From assembly GCA_964017195.1 (NCBI GenBank), contig OZ024895.1, positions 13,818,034 to 13,882,033 of the forward strand: 64,000 nucleotides of DNA, given 5' to 3'. Shown here piece after piece: positions 47,797 through 58,440 of this stretch. Origin of the DNA: Siderastrea radians (Eukaryota > Cnidaria > Anthozoa > Scleractinia > Rhizangiidae). Under the pieces are notes generated by a model. That model searched no databases. It had not been told where the DNA came from and was given only the letters and a program-made list of their open reading frames with translations. A program made the position numbers and the translations under genes. Every line of letters begins with the position of its first letter. The first letter of the stretch is position 1.

Positions 47797-48307
47797 CCCT
47801 GGCAAAATGGAGTCACAAGTTATCGCAAGTTGAAAACTTGTATTAACTTGCGACTCCGTATGGCCATGACTTGCATTTATAATTACTTGCGATGAATTGC
47901 GTTCATTTTGATCAAACCCAAATTTGCAAAACGCAAGTTTTTCACCGTTGTGGCTACCCAACGCACGTCGATGCAAGCTGGTCTAAGTATTTCCTTTGTA
48001 CGGGCGCGCGTGCAAGGCTGCACTGAAATGGCTTTCTTACTACTTGCGTTGAACTTGCGTCTACACGCAAAGTGAACTCAAGTTTTTCACCGTTTGGCCA
48101 CCCAACGCAAGTCGACGCAAGTTAGCTTTAGTATTGTTTTCCTTTGTATGTGCATGCGTGCAACGCTGCACTGAAATGGCTTTTTTGCTACTTGCGTTGA
48201 GCTTGAGTCTTCTCGCGATTCCGTTCGGCCACCCATCGCAAGTTTGTGTTTGCAAGTTTACATTTCCTAACTTGCGTTGACTTGTGCCGGTCTCCATTTT
48301 GCCAGGG
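47797..48307. mobile_element. MITE with CCCTGGCAAAATGGAG termini and internal duplication
   Basis: CCCTGGCAAAATGGAGTC at the left is inverted at the right (GTCTCCATTTTGCCAGGG, ending 48307). Inside, an approximately 130-bp block (GCAAGTTTTTCACCGTT...CTGCACTGAAATGGC) occurs twice. ACTTGCG/CGCAAGT is repeated throughout in both senses. It is non-coding. Confidence 0.75.
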
Positions 48308-48665
48308 GTTTAGTAATTATTTGTCATAAGCAGAAATTTCCAGTAACAGTAACAGTGATTAGCATTAGTCATAAACAGAAACTTTCTAAATTCGAAATCA
48401 GTGACCTAACTGAGTCTCACAAATTTTGTAAGTAAAACTCACGCATCGTTTCAGTGACGCGAAAACCAAAAGAATCGCTAGGATCCAGTGAGCAACAATT
48501 CCGAGAGGTGCACCATCTTGTATGATGAGATGAAAGTGACAAAGGACTTCTTTCCGTCGTCTCGCTTGAAAGAACATTCACTAAGTGTGGGCCGATATTA
48601 GTACAAAATACTTGATATCATCGATATTGGGTTCAACCTAAGAAGATATCGATAATCGCAAGATT
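48308..48665 (-). other. possible upstream exon; otherwise empty
   Basis: The - strand stretch 48617-48443 is open (ending DPSDSFGFRVTETM) and stops at a GTGAGT donor in phase 1, which would join the Ig-like exon at 47327. A second frame is open too, so this is only suggestive. Confidence 0.25.
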
Positions 48666-48797
48666 GCCTGCGTAGCATTCGTTTCCGTTTTCTTTTAGAC
48701 AAGCGGAAGAAGCGTGAGCCAAGCGGAGATGCCCGAGGGATTGGCTCACGCTTCTCCCATTTAGCTAAAAGGAAACAGAAACGACTGCTACGCAGGC
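48666..48797. mobile_element. short foldback MITE
   Basis: GCCTGCGTAGCATTCGTTTC pairs with GAAACGACTGCTACGCAGGC. The inner arms GAAGCGTGAGCC / GGCTCACGCTTC also pair. Confidence 0.8.
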
Positions 48798-49399
48798 TGC
48801 TCTCGAGAAATAACAGTGTCTTTTAAAACTGCTAACGTGACCACTTGAAAGAGAACGTTTCATGTGTATCCCACGCTGTCATGATTTGTGGAAAGTTTTT
48901 CATCTATGAAGTAAAATCCTTTCAATCACAAGTAGTAGAATGGACAAAATTTTTTTAATCTGATTGTGGATGTGACGGTGATTTACAATCGAGCATTGCA
49001 TTGCATCACAGTAACTGTTCTGCTGAATGATAATGTATTTTTGATTGATGACCTTTGCGTTGTTGAAGACAGCGATCGAAATTCGATTTTTCCTGAGCAA
49101 TAATTTGGAACAGAGGAGTATTCTTCTTACCTTTTTCTTTACCAAACTAAACTAATTTGTGAAAAAAAAAAACACGTTTATGAAAACGTTGAAAATACAA
49201 GTGAAAATTTATCATTAATTCTACGAGGACTCATTGCAATTTCACTATTTCACGCAGGGTGAATGTATCTTAGTGATTTTGACTCCTCTCTTCCATTAAA
49301 AAGTGTACTGACTGTGACTTTGAGCGAAGTGAAGTGAATTAACTAGTTTAAGTTGACCGCCATGTTTTATTAAAACAGATAAGCATTTGTTGTTTTCCC
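48798..49399. other. no supported gene
   Basis: AT-rich, nothing recognised. Confidence 0.45.
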
Positions 49400-49602
49400 T
49401 AGCCTGCAATGCAGGCGTTTTCTGGAGACGCGCGAGTTAGCCGCCATGTATAGCCGCTATGTTGGATCTCCTTTTCCTCTCAGACTAATCCCCACCCCCT
49501 CGGTTGCTCTTTCTACTCTCCCCAATCTTCGTCTGCTTTCAAAATCCAAGATGGCGGCTTTAGCGTTCGCTCGCTCAAAAAATAAGCCTGCATTGCAGGC
49601 TA
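49400..49602. mobile_element. short TIR element
   Basis: TAGCCTGCAATGCAGGC at the left and GCCTGCATTGCAGGCTA at the right. The inside holds GCCGCCATG and CCAAGATGGCGGC words. The open frame across it is not supported. Confidence 0.65.
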
Positions 49603-49904
49603 TGTTTTCCTTAAAATACGAAGTTTCACCTTTTGGAATTTTTTTTCAAGTTGTCACCCGATTTCCGTCAGTCAAACTCCGAAGGGATCGTTGTATTGAG
49701 CAACTTAAACCGATTTCAGGGAGCCAACATGAAAATATGCGCACTCTCGCGCTCCGGCCAGTAAAATGCAAGTAAATTTAATTTTAACCAGTAGTCAGTA
49801 TTTCTAATCAGGAGTCTGAAAATTAAGAAAAATACCACGCCCTCTACCTAAACCAATCGGCATTCAGTAATTTTGCCATCTGTGATATATTAAAAAGATA
49901 TATA

Positions 49905-50156
49905 AAAAAAAGCCTTTCCTCGAACACGGATATCTTCTCTTTTACCTCTTCAGTAATCTCTTTCCAGCAGCATATTTCCTCTTCCCATACCTGCATTCCA
50001 TCGGGAGTATCCTGCGCTGGATTCTGGCATAACTCTTCTGTTTTACGTGACATTGCAACGATCGTGTAAGGTAAATGGAATGTGTTCAGTTTCAACAAAA
50101 GTGTTTTCCATGGGAAAATACTTCTCTGACTTTATCTGGACCCGAAACATCATTAG
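49905..50156 (+). repeat. duplicated flank/intron of the Ig-like unit
   Basis: Matches 23798-24030 (GCCTTTCCTCGAACACG..., TTCTGTTTTACGTG, GTGTTTTCCA). It leads into the broken Ig-like exon at 50157. Confidence 0.7.
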
Positions 50157-50515
50157 TGGACAAGGGAACCGGACAACACTAAAGTCGTAGTAGACGATGG
50201 AGTAAACAACAAAAATGTTCGTCTTACCTGGACCTTCGTTTTAGAGTCATCCGAAACGCTCGTGGTCGTCAGGTTTTCCAAAAGGAGACGAGGCGGCTCG
50301 CAAACGGAAATTGCGTCTAGGCTGAAAGACACTTCATTCAGTTTTCCACCAAACACTGATTATGACAAGCACCACAAAGCAAACATTGATTCAGAGCTAG
50401 CGTTATTGTAGGTAAATAACAACGAGGAATGCATCTCAGTACAAAATCCAGGTGTTTTATGCTGTCAATACCAGGGCTCTGTTGAAGAATTCCGAGACGC
50501 ATGTTCTTGTGCACA
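50157..50515 (+). pseudogene. broken Ig-like domain exon
   Basis: Closest to the exon at 60218-60585: VRLTWTFVLESSETLVVVR, GGSQTEIASRLKDTSFSFPP. The acceptor and first codons are deleted. A TAG replaces the Glu codon before VNNNEE, and the EEYIYEIQ segment is frameshifted. The 3' GTAAGT donor survives. Confidence 0.8.
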
Positions 50516-51091
50516 GTAAGTATGAAATCTTTTTTCAAATTTGTGCTGTATCTTCACTTTGCTTCCCATAGTGACATAAGGTCACAAGCATGTACTTAGC
50601 CATTAGTCTTGTCCATGCAGTACCTCAAAGCACCTTTATTAAGGTTTTACTTGCCAGGCTTGTAAGCTTTACTTTTAGACTTACCCTTAAGGCTTTACGG
50701 CACTCTTTCCTAAGTCTCGTTTTAATTCCCTCGCCTCTCAAATCGGGTTATGTTGTGTTGCGTGTCTTAACACGTACAAGGTTGTTCTCGATAGCGACGT
50801 CCAAATCACACTATCTCTCTTCAATCGCTTAAAATTGGCGGTTAAGTACACTTGGCTATTTTAGTGTGGATGATTTAAATTGTTCACAGAGAAGGTTTTA
50901 CTTTACAGAGAAAGTTGTACCGAGTACATGCATGATCCATCCTGTCAATCGGTACGGTTAAATGAAAGGTTGGTAGATAGGACAAAGTATAAGGTTAATT
51001 GCTTCACAAGTTGACTTGTTCTATTGAGATTATGGACCTCACTTAACAGAACCATGTTCCAGGTATCGCTATTTTGTTGTTTTTGTTTTTT
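50516..51091. other. no supported gene
   Basis: 3' flank of the Ig-like relic, similar to the flank at 24450-24540. Nothing coding. Confidence 0.45.
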
Positions 51092-51420
51092 GATTACGAA
51101 AAATCCTTCGATTGTATCGATTGGGTCTACATCCTGAACATCCTCGACACAATCCGTAATTTCAACAGTGGGTTCAGGTCTTCTTTTACAATATCTCTAG
51201 TTGCATATTAAATAATGGCTACAACTCAAAGCAGTTCGGGTAGAACGCAATGTTAGGCAAGGTTTTCCTTTCTCTGGCATGTGGTTCGTAACAGCTATTG
51301 AATTTCTCGCTCAAAGTATAAAATGTTCATAAAAATATCCAGGATATTTTAATACAGCATGAAAAAGAGCTCAAGCTGTCGCAATATGCTGACGACACCA
51401 CTGCAGCTGCTTTTCTCGCC
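51092..51420 (+). pseudogene. LINE reverse transcriptase relic
   Basis: Readable RT blocks in shifting frames: DYEKSFDCIDWVYILNILD (domain A region), NVRQGFPFSG (domain B region) and LSQYADDTTA (catalytic domain C). They resemble the RT of the intact LINE at 51981-57178 but lie on the opposite strand. Short and broken. Confidence 0.75.
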
Positions 51421-51440
51421 AAAGAATGGCAGTCTTTCTG

Positions 51441-51557
51441 ACAACCTCACAACCTATAGTGGTAGAAAGAACTAACGACACTAATGCCACACTACCTTGG
51501 AGCTTCATTCTTAATCTAGGTGCCACTCTACTAGCCGTCTTTCTTTTAAAAGAGTGA
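51441..51557 (+). pseudogene. fragment of an Ig-like domain exon
   Basis: IVVERTNDTNATLPWSFIL ... GATLLAVFLLKE and a stop correspond to the VVxGVNNxNxxLTWTF block of the intact exons. The exon end is missing and a LINE relic lies against its 5' side. Confidence 0.5.
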
Positions 51558-52143
51558 GTCGTGACAATTATCTTAAAAGAGCATCTTTTTTCATGGACCC
51601 CCTGTGAGGAGTTTAGTCAAGTAAAGGTACGGTGATAGTTCATATCTGAGCGCTCTCTTTGTGCAGAACCAAAATAGTTAATATGCTTTATCTTCATTTG
51701 ATACGCGTTTTAAAAATCTAACTATTTATTCCCACCGCAAATTATGATTTGATCTATCCCTTTTTTATACCCAAAAACGTCTCCTTTTTGTTCTGTTTGT
51801 ACGGTATTGATTTTGTTATCGATCATATCCAAACTGGAACAATTATTACACGAAATGTATTTTACGTTGTTGAGCACTCGCTTAGCTTGCTAGGGGAAAG
51901 CTTTATTGCAGCGACTTTCAGCTTCTACAGCTTCTCTACTGATACTAATCAAATAGTGACTACAATCAAGCTTCTTTTATTTTTTATTTTTTTATTATTA
52001 TTTTTTTTTTATTATTTTTATTTTTTATTTTTTACTTTTCAACACAATACACTTAACAATACGCGAAAAGAAAAATACAAAGGATAAATGAATAAAAAAT
52101 ACAGAGGTAACACTGCGATACACGTTTTACATAACTATTGTAA

Positions 52144-55100
52144 CTAAATTATTGTCAGTAGAGGCTTCCATAAATTCAAAAAATTTTCTTTTTGTCCTTT
52201 CGCATGTGCGATTGTTCTTTGAATTAACATTTTTCCTTTTACTAACTCAAGAAAGAGAAGGAGATTAGGTAATTTGTGCTCATATTTTTGTAGAAAGACA
52301 TGTCTTTTGCTAAGTAGTATGTAATAATTAAAGATATAAGAGCCAGAACTTCCGGGATTATAACCGTACATTATTCCTAATTCATCAAAATTGTAATTGT
52401 CGTCATTTTGACTATTCCACCGAAATAAGACTGAATTCCAAAAGTCGCGTATACGGGAGCAGTTAACTAGCATGTGCGACAGTGTTTCTAATTCGTTACA
52501 AAATTCGCAAAGGGGAGATTCTGATATGTTCATTTTATATAGGAGGTTTCTGCACGGTAAAATATTATGAATTATCTTAAACTGAAATATACTTAGTTTC
52601 GTTTCCCGTGTTATTCTAAATGGTAGTTTATAAATTGCGCTAATCTTCATATCTTCTACACCTAACCTTTGTAGCCTAGAACTAGCTAAAGGTTCTTTAA
52701 ATTTCTTTTGAATAAGAATATTCCGGGCACTTTTACTGGTGAGTATTTGACCAGGAAGAAAAGTCGATTTTCTTTCTTGTCGATTCTCACCATTCGTAGA
52801 TTGTAATTCACGCTTCCACCCTAATGGTATTGCTGCTATTAAACCCCAGAGGTTGGTAAATGGCGTAGCAAGGCCAAATTTTCTAAGAAAATTGTCATAT
52901 GAGAGGAATTTGCCGTCTTCTTCTAATAAATCTTTGATTCTAAGAATTCCAGCAACGTGCCAGTTTTCCCAGTATACAGATTTGCCTGCTATGGTTATGT
53001 TTTTATTATTCCAAATAATGGCTTCCCTAATGTCATGTTTATCTAGAGGGGCGGATTTAACATCATGAACTTCTGCCCAAGTTTTTAAGATGTCAATGTA
53101 GAAAGCTGGTATATTTTTTAGTTCTAAAAGACTTAGATCGTAGCTACAGTCGAAAATGAGAGGGCCTCCAACATTTTTCAGATACCAGGATGGAATTATC
53201 ATCCAATCCTCATTTGCACCATCTTGCATTCTCTTTACCCAGGCACATAGTAATGATTTTGTGATTATTTCATATTCTGGCAAATCTAAACCTCCTTTTT
53301 CTTTTGCTCCGATAAGCGTGTCTCTTTTTATTTTCGGTTTCTTACCGTTCCAAACGAAGTCTGCTATCAATTTGTTAACGGCGTCAATAACATAAGGTGG
53401 GGTGTGAAGACAAGCGCTAGAAGAAATGAGTTTGGATAAACCTAACGTTTTAGCTATTGTTATTTTTCCATACAGGGATAAATCCCTTTGTGACCATAAA
53501 TTAAATAACTTCTTAACTTTGATAAGCTTGTCTACAAAATTTACTTGGTCGCACAAATTAAACTTATACGAGAAAGCGGTTCCTAAAGCTACTATTGGCC
53601 TTTGTGGCCACATAAACCCAAAAGGCGTATCCTTGTTTTGCACGTTTTTCCCCAACCATAAAGCTTCTGTTTTAGAAGAATTGAGTTTAAGTCCACTGCA
53701 TTCCTCAAACAAGTTAAGCACCTCGAGCAGCTTCTCAAGGGAAGCCTCGTCTTTACAGAAGGCGGTTGTGTCATCAGCATACTGTGATAATTTGATTTCT
53801 TTGTTAGCAACTAGGATCCCTCTTATATCAGAGCGAGACCTTATCGCGCAAGATAATACTTCAGCAGCCAGTATGAAAAGGAGACCGGATAACGGACAGC
53901 CTTGCCTAACTCCTCTCTTGAGTGTGAAGGGTTTGGAAGCGTAACCATTGTTTATCGTACAGCTGGAGATATTGTTGTAAAGTGTTCTAATCCACACCTT
54001 GAAATCGAGTCCGAAATTAAAGGCATCTAAGGCTTTGTCTAGATACTCCCACTCTAAGCTGTCGAAAGCCTTTTCGAAATCTATGAACAGAGCGATACCT
54101 TCTAAATTTTGATCTGCCGTGTAATGGAGAATGTCCGATATGAGCCGAATATTTTCCCCAATGAATCTGCCTGGTAAATATCCAGTTTGTGCATTATTAA
54201 TAATATTTGGCAGGACCTTTTTTAAACGCATTGCTAAGGCTTTTGTGGCGATCTTGTAATCAGTATTTAGAAGCGATATGGGTCTCCAGTTTTTTAGGTA
54301 CGATAGATTTTTATCTTTCTTGGGAATTAGGCGTATAATTCCTTGTCTCTGTGATATGGATAACTCGCCTTTTCGAAATGCGTAATTAAAGCTATCTACC
54401 ATAATTTTACCCAACGAGTTCCAAAAAAAAGTGTAAAATTCTGCAGTCAGACCGTCTGTACCAGGTGTTTTGTCTTTGTGGAAACTTTTTAAAGCATTCT
54501 TACATTCGTTTTCTGTTAATAAACCCTCACACAATTCTTTTTGGTGTTCGTCTAGCTTTTTAATACTCTCGTTCTCAAAAAATAAGTTGAACTTAGGGTC
54601 CTCAACTTGTGGATTTAGTGACGAGTACAAATTTTCATAATAACGTCTTTGCTCCTCGAGGATTTCTTCCGGGTCGGTTATAGTGGAATTGTCATCTTTG
54701 GTCAGACTGGTGATACATTTATTTTCATAGTTTCTCTTCTCAAGATTGAGAAAATATTTGGAACTTCGTTCTCCAAACTCGTGCCAACGCGCTTTTGAGC
54801 GAATACATGCTCCTCGAGTGCGGTCGAAAGATAGTTTATCTAGTTTATTCTTGATGATATCGTACTCCTTGATTGCTTCCGGCGTTGTGCGATTCTCGCT
54901 TGTTTTTTGTAAACGTTGGGCTTCTTGCAAAAGATTTTTCTCGTAATTTTTCTGTTTTTTGGCTTTTTGTTTTGAATAGTATGTTGTGAACATCCTAATT
55001 TCCATTTTTACCATTTCCCATAAAAGGCCTTTGTCTTCGACGTGTATATATTTTTTAATAAACAATGGGATGTTTTCGGATAATTTATCTGTATATTCAT

Positions 55101-55890
55101 TGTCTTCCAAAAGTGAATTGTTAAGTTTCCAGAAACCCGGTCCCCTTGGGTGTTGTAGTCGAGTTTGAATATCCATTGTAACTAAAGAGTGGTCGCAGTG
55201 CGGTGCGTATTTTATCTCGCAACTCTGCACGAGGGATTTTTGCATAAAATCTTTTGTAATCAACCATAAGTCTAGTCTGCATTTTATTTTCAAATCTCGA
55301 GTTCGCCAAGTGAATTCTTTTTCTTTTGGATGCAATGATCTCCACACGTCCTCTAAATTTAGAAGACTAATCAAATTCTTGATCTCTTCAATTACATTTT
55401 TTTTGAAAGATGTGTCACGGCCTCCCTCTTTGTCATTCTCGGATAGAGGGCAATTGAAATCACCACCCATAATAATGTTGTTTTCGCTGTGCAACCGCTC
55501 CAAATGCTCTTTTAATTTGCTGAAAAATTTAATCTGTGCCTGGGTATCATTCGGTGCGTAAACATTTGTGCATAAAAACGTGAGATCTTCAATAACGACT
55601 TTGAGAATTAGTATTCTGCCGTCTTTACTCTGTAATATAGTTTCAGCTGAAACGTGTAATTTGGGATTGAAAAGAATAGCGACACCTTTGCTATGTTTAC
55701 TTCCATGACTGAAATAAATTTTGGAACCCCATTCATTACTCCAGATTTTTTCTTGATCGGGGGAGCTATAAGTCTCCTGCAGAAAAATGACGGAGGCTCT
55801 CCTATTATGTAATTGTCTAAAAATAGCTCTTCTCTTTCTAGAAGCGTTTAGACCTCTTACATTAAGTGAAACAAAACTTAATTTGTGCAT
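52144..55890 (-). CDS. LINE ORF2: AP endonuclease and reverse transcriptase
   Basis: 1248 codons, uninterrupted. Residues 1-235 form the APE-like endonuclease (SFVSLNVRGLN, IFLQETYS, VYAPNDTQ, MGGDFNCPLS, HCDHSLV). Residues about 490-790 form the RT (RLIPKKDKNLSYLKNWRPIS, ALFIDFEKAFDSLEW, VRQGCPLSGLLF, LSQYADDTTAF with the YADD catalytic pair). The C-terminus has a CxxC...H...C knuckle (CEFCNELETLSHMLVNC). It nicks target DNA and reverse transcribes the element's RNA at the nick. Layout and length fit the L1/Tx1 group. The ATG at 55890 was chosen because the endonuclease begins at once after it. Confidence 0.93.
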   Translation of the reverse strand: MHKLSFVSLNVRGLNASRKRRAIFRQLHNRRASVIFLQETYSSPDQEKIWSNEWGSKIYFSHGSKHSKGVAILFNPKLHVSAETILQSKDGRILILKVVIEDLTFLCTNVYAPNDTQAQIKFFSKLKEHLERLHSENNIIMGGDFNCPLSENDKEGGRDTSFKKNVIEEIKNLISLLNLEDVWRSLHPKEKEFTWRTRDLKIKCRLDLWLITKDFMQKSLVQSCEIKYAPHCDHSLVTMDIQTRLQHPRGPGFWKLNNSLLEDNEYTDKLSENIPLFIKKYIHVEDKGLLWEMVKMEIRMFTTYYSKQKAKKQKNYEKNLLQEAQRLQKTSENRTTPEAIKEYDIIKNKLDKLSFDRTRGACIRSKARWHEFGERSSKYFLNLEKRNYENKCITSLTKDDNSTITDPEEILEEQRRYYENLYSSLNPQVEDPKFNLFFENESIKKLDEHQKELCEGLLTENECKNALKSFHKDKTPGTDGLTAEFYTFFWNSLGKIMVDSFNYAFRKGELSISQRQGIIRLIPKKDKNLSYLKNWRPISLLNTDYKIATKALAMRLKKVLPNIINNAQTGYLPGRFIGENIRLISDILHYTADQNLEGIALFIDFEKAFDSLEWEYLDKALDAFNFGLDFKVWIRTLYNNISSCTINNGYASKPFTLKRGVRQGCPLSGLLFILAAEVLSCAIRSRSDIRGILVANKEIKLSQYADDTTAFCKDEASLEKLLEVLNLFEECSGLKLNSSKTEALWLGKNVQNKDTPFGFMWPQRPIVALGTAFSYKFNLCDQVNFVDKLIKVKKLFNLWSQRDLSLYGKITIAKTLGLSKLISSSACLHTPPYVIDAVNKLIADFVWNGKKPKIKRDTLIGAKEKGGLDLPEYEIITKSLLCAWVKRMQDGANEDWMIIPSWYLKNVGGPLIFDCSYDLSLLELKNIPAFYIDILKTWAEVHDVKSAPLDKHDIREAIIWNNKNITIAGKSVYWENWHVAGILRIKDLLEEDGKFLSYDNFLRKFGLATPFTNLWGLIAAIPLGWKRELQSTNGENRQERKSTFLPGQILTSKSARNILIQKKFKEPLASSRLQRLGVEDMKISAIYKLPFRITRETKLSIFQFKIIHNILPCRNLLYKMNISESPLCEFCNELETLSHMLVNCSRIRDFWNSVLFRWNSQNDDNYNFDELGIMYGYNPGSSGSYIFNYYILLSKRHVFLQKYEHKLPNLLLFLELVKGKMLIQRTIAHAKGQKENFLNLWKPLLTII

Positions 55891-56191
55891 TTTACAAACG
55901 ATAAATTGGTCATCCTATATTGGAAAGCCTAGATCGCAAAATTTGCTTGCCATGTGTATCGGTAACAAAACATACAAACATAAACTACAGAAACTACTAA
56001 CAGTTTACCTCCAACGAGGTGTGAACTACTCGTAGACGTTGCCGTTCGGAGTTCTAACAACTTCGGGATGAATATTGAGCTTCTGTTGAGCTTCGACAAA
56101 ACAATAGACTTCTGTTCTTTATCTTTTTGCATTTCGTCAGCTTCTAGTCCTTCAAGTTTATCGCAGACTTTGGTTTGCAGGTATCACGTTC

Positions 56192-57043
56192 CTACTTGTG
56201 TGTGGATTCTTTATCTTTCTCCATTTCTTCTTTCAATCTTTTTTGCTCTTTCTCAGAGATGACTTTCGCTCTTCCATTGCTGTCAACGCATTTCAAGATA
56301 GCTGGATACGCAATGAAGACTTTGGAGCCCGCACCTAGCTTCTTCTGTAAATATTTCCTTACTGGGGCGATCGCTTTTCGTTCATCTTGGGTTTTCTTTC
56401 CGAAATCTTCGCTTATGCCAATTAGCTTCTCGCCGAATGGGTTGTCTTTTAGTCTTGCAGCAGCATTCGAGAACACTTTCATTTTATCCGAGTAGCGCAA
56501 GAAGGCCACATGTATCGGTCTCGGTCTTTGTTTACCATCAATATCGCTCCGTGGCTTCGTTGGCGTTCGGTTAGCACGCTCGATTTCTAGCTCCCCGCAG
56601 AGCGTTTCCAAACCCATGTGCGTTGATATAAATTTCTGAATAAAGCTTATGCAGTCCTCTCCTTCGGCCTTCTCTGGTATATTGTAAAACACCAGGTTGT
56701 TCCTCCGTGACCTGTTTCGAAGGTCTTCAACCTCCTTTTCTAGCGCTTCGACTCTGCTTTTATCGGCTTTCTGTTCCGTGGCTATCTTTACTTCTTCAAC
56801 ATCTTTCGTGATAGAATTTAAGCCGTTTTCGATTTGGGCGACTGTATCTTTAAGTTCTTTATAATCACTTTCAATTTTCTTTAGCCTCTCGTGTATTCGC
56901 TCCAGCAAGTCGAGCTTCTCTAGTTTCTCTAGGATGGACTTCAGCATCATGGCGTCGCCCGCTTCGTCGCCCACGTGCATCACTTCTTCGTCTTCGCTGC
57001 TTGGAACGCGAAACCGCTTTTCGCTTGGTTTCTTTAAGCTCAT
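56192..57043 (-). CDS. LINE ORF1: coiled-coil RNA-binding protein
   Basis: 283 codons from ATG 57043. An acidic N-terminus (SSEDEEVMHVGDEAGD) is followed by a heptad-rich coiled coil (about residues 35-115: ILEKLEKLDLLERIHERLKK..., VEALEKEVEDLRNRSR). Then comes an RRM-like L1 ORF1 domain (NNLVFYNIPEKAEGEDC, FIQKFISTHMG, ERANRTP) and a lysine-rich end. This is the organisation of Transposase_22-type ORF1 proteins that trimerise and chaperone LINE RNA. Confidence 0.88.
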   Translation of the reverse strand: MSLKKPSEKRFRVPSSEDEEVMHVGDEAGDAMMLKSILEKLEKLDLLERIHERLKKIESDYKELKDTVAQIENGLNSITKDVEEVKIATEQKADKSRVEALEKEVEDLRNRSRRNNLVFYNIPEKAEGEDCISFIQKFISTHMGLETLCGELEIERANRTPTKPRSDIDGKQRPRPIHVAFLRYSDKMKVFSNAAARLKDNPFGEKLIGISEDFGKKTQDERKAIAPVRKYLQKKLGAGSKVFIAYPAILKCVDSNGRAKVISEKEQKRLKEEMEKDKESTHK

Positions 57044-57357
57044 TGACCTTGTGCTTAAGCTTATTAAACTTTTGCTTTATACTAGCCTAACGATGTTGAC
57101 GAAATTAGCTAGTAAAACGACATATCGCCGGAGCTCAATCAAAATACGTCTAATCCATCGGGCCGCGCATGTCAATGCTCAAGCTTCTTTTATGCTGTGC
57201 TGTAAACATGTTTGCGACCCTAAATTAAGGAAGACCAGATGGCGGCAGAAGAAGATAAAGTTGACAGAATTCAAAAGAAGAACAGCTGAGACCAAGGAAC
57301 CATTTGGCAAAGGGAAGACAGATTAAATTCGGCCAATCCAATACGAGAAAAACGTGA

Positions 57358-57604
57358 GTGTTTAAGAAGAAATTGCCCTTGAACTCAATGTTCAAGGAGG
57401 CCTTGGCCGAGCTTACAGGAAATGGCAATCCTGTCTACAACACGCCCTCAGTTACGGAGACAAACAGGAGAACTTTTAGAAGGGAAGGCGTTACATTTCG
57501 ATCAACAATAACACTATCAAAAATTAACTCAAGTCTAGAAAAACAACTAAATCATACCCTAAAATTAGCTTCAAAACAACATGAGTTCACAGCTGACAAG
57601 GTGA
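57358..57604 (+). CDS. exon upstream of exon X, unidentified
   Basis: Open from 57358 (FKKKLPLNSMFKEALAELTG ... EGVTFRSTITLSKINSSLEK ... KLASKQHEFTADK), with a GTGAGC donor at 57601. The last 20 bases recur at 24.83 kb, also followed by a donor and then exon X. The phase (0) fits exon X at 58219. No start codon or upstream exon is established, and the domain is not recognised. Confidence 0.4.
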
Positions 57605-58218
57605 GCTGCCTGGGCTTTTTTTGAGTTTCTGAGCCTGGGTGGGGGGGGGGGGGGGCGCCATAGATCTCGAAAAGTATTAAAGCTCTTGCGATGAAACTTG
57701 GCACGATCTTAGCACGTCATTTGCTTAACAGATTGGGCTTATGAGGTGACAGTTATGACGTGTAGTGACATCACAACGACGTCACAAACCTGCCATTTTG
57801 AATTTGAGGCCGCCATCTTGAATCCCAGCCCTGCAGTCATACAGCTGATAATGACGTCACCAAAAAATAAGATTTTGTTCTAAGAAACATACTTGGTCAA
57901 AACAAGCACACAAAAGTAAAAAAAAATATCTTCTTCTTTCAAACGAAGGGGGAAAACCTGAAAAAAGACTGAAAAAAGACAGGAAATAGTCAAAATACAC
58001 TTCTGAGAAGACGGTTGCTATGGAAACATCAATCGTCATAGACACGTCATTGACAACGGAAAATTTTCTCTGATAAATTTTAGGAAAAGTCACGAGATTT
58101 GTTGATTATTCGTCTAGCCGTTTAAATGTTATAATTCGTTAAAGTCAGCGCGGGCACAATGTCCCCCCCCCCCCCCCAGGCAGAATAGGGTCAACAGGAT
58201 ATTTATCTTCTCTTGCAG
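57605..58218 (+). other. intron between exon pair, low-complexity
   Basis: Contains G and C homopolymers (57640-57655, 58160-58177) and several TGACGTC-type words. Otherwise nothing. Confidence 0.4.
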
Positions 58219-58440
58219 AAAACTAATAGATTACCGGCTCCAAATACTAGGAGTCTCCCAATTAGTAGCGACTCTCGTCTGGGTTGAACATGGGGCTGAT
58301 GACATCGGTTAATGAAGTCATTACAAACATAAGCAGGAGTGTGACAGGCTTCTGTCGAGAACGTGCTCATACTAATCAACGGAATCTTTGTTTCCAAAGC
58401 GCTTATTTCGACTCTTTTCATGGGCAAGTTATCTGCTAGC
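58219..58440 (+). pseudogene. copy of 'exon X', frameshifted
   Basis: The TCTCTTGCAG acceptor and KTNRLP start match the copy at 24924, but indels near 58240 and 58275 break the ILGVFQLVATHGL part. SVNEVITNISRSVTGFCRER-coding sequence and RAHTNQRNLCF follow, and the copy ends at TAG 58438-58440. Confidence 0.5.

Larger units (their letters stand above)
51981..57178 (-). mobile_element. full-length L1/Tx1-type LINE with intact ORF1 and ORF2
   Basis: Flanked by TCAAGCTTCTTTTAT at 51966-51980 and 57179-57193, an exact 15-bp target duplication. The - strand 3' end is a long A/T-rich tail (A-runs broken by T, 51981-52040). It carries ORF1 and ORF2, both open, separated by 301 bp, and about 135 bp of 5' leader. 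All parts needed for autonomous target-primed retrotransposition appear present. Confidence 0.92.

Noticed and set aside
48443..48617. Possible exon upstream of the - strand Ig-like exon
   Set aside because: The phase and donor fit, but two frames are open over the short stretch, there is no acceptor, and no domain is recognised. Mentioned only as weak.
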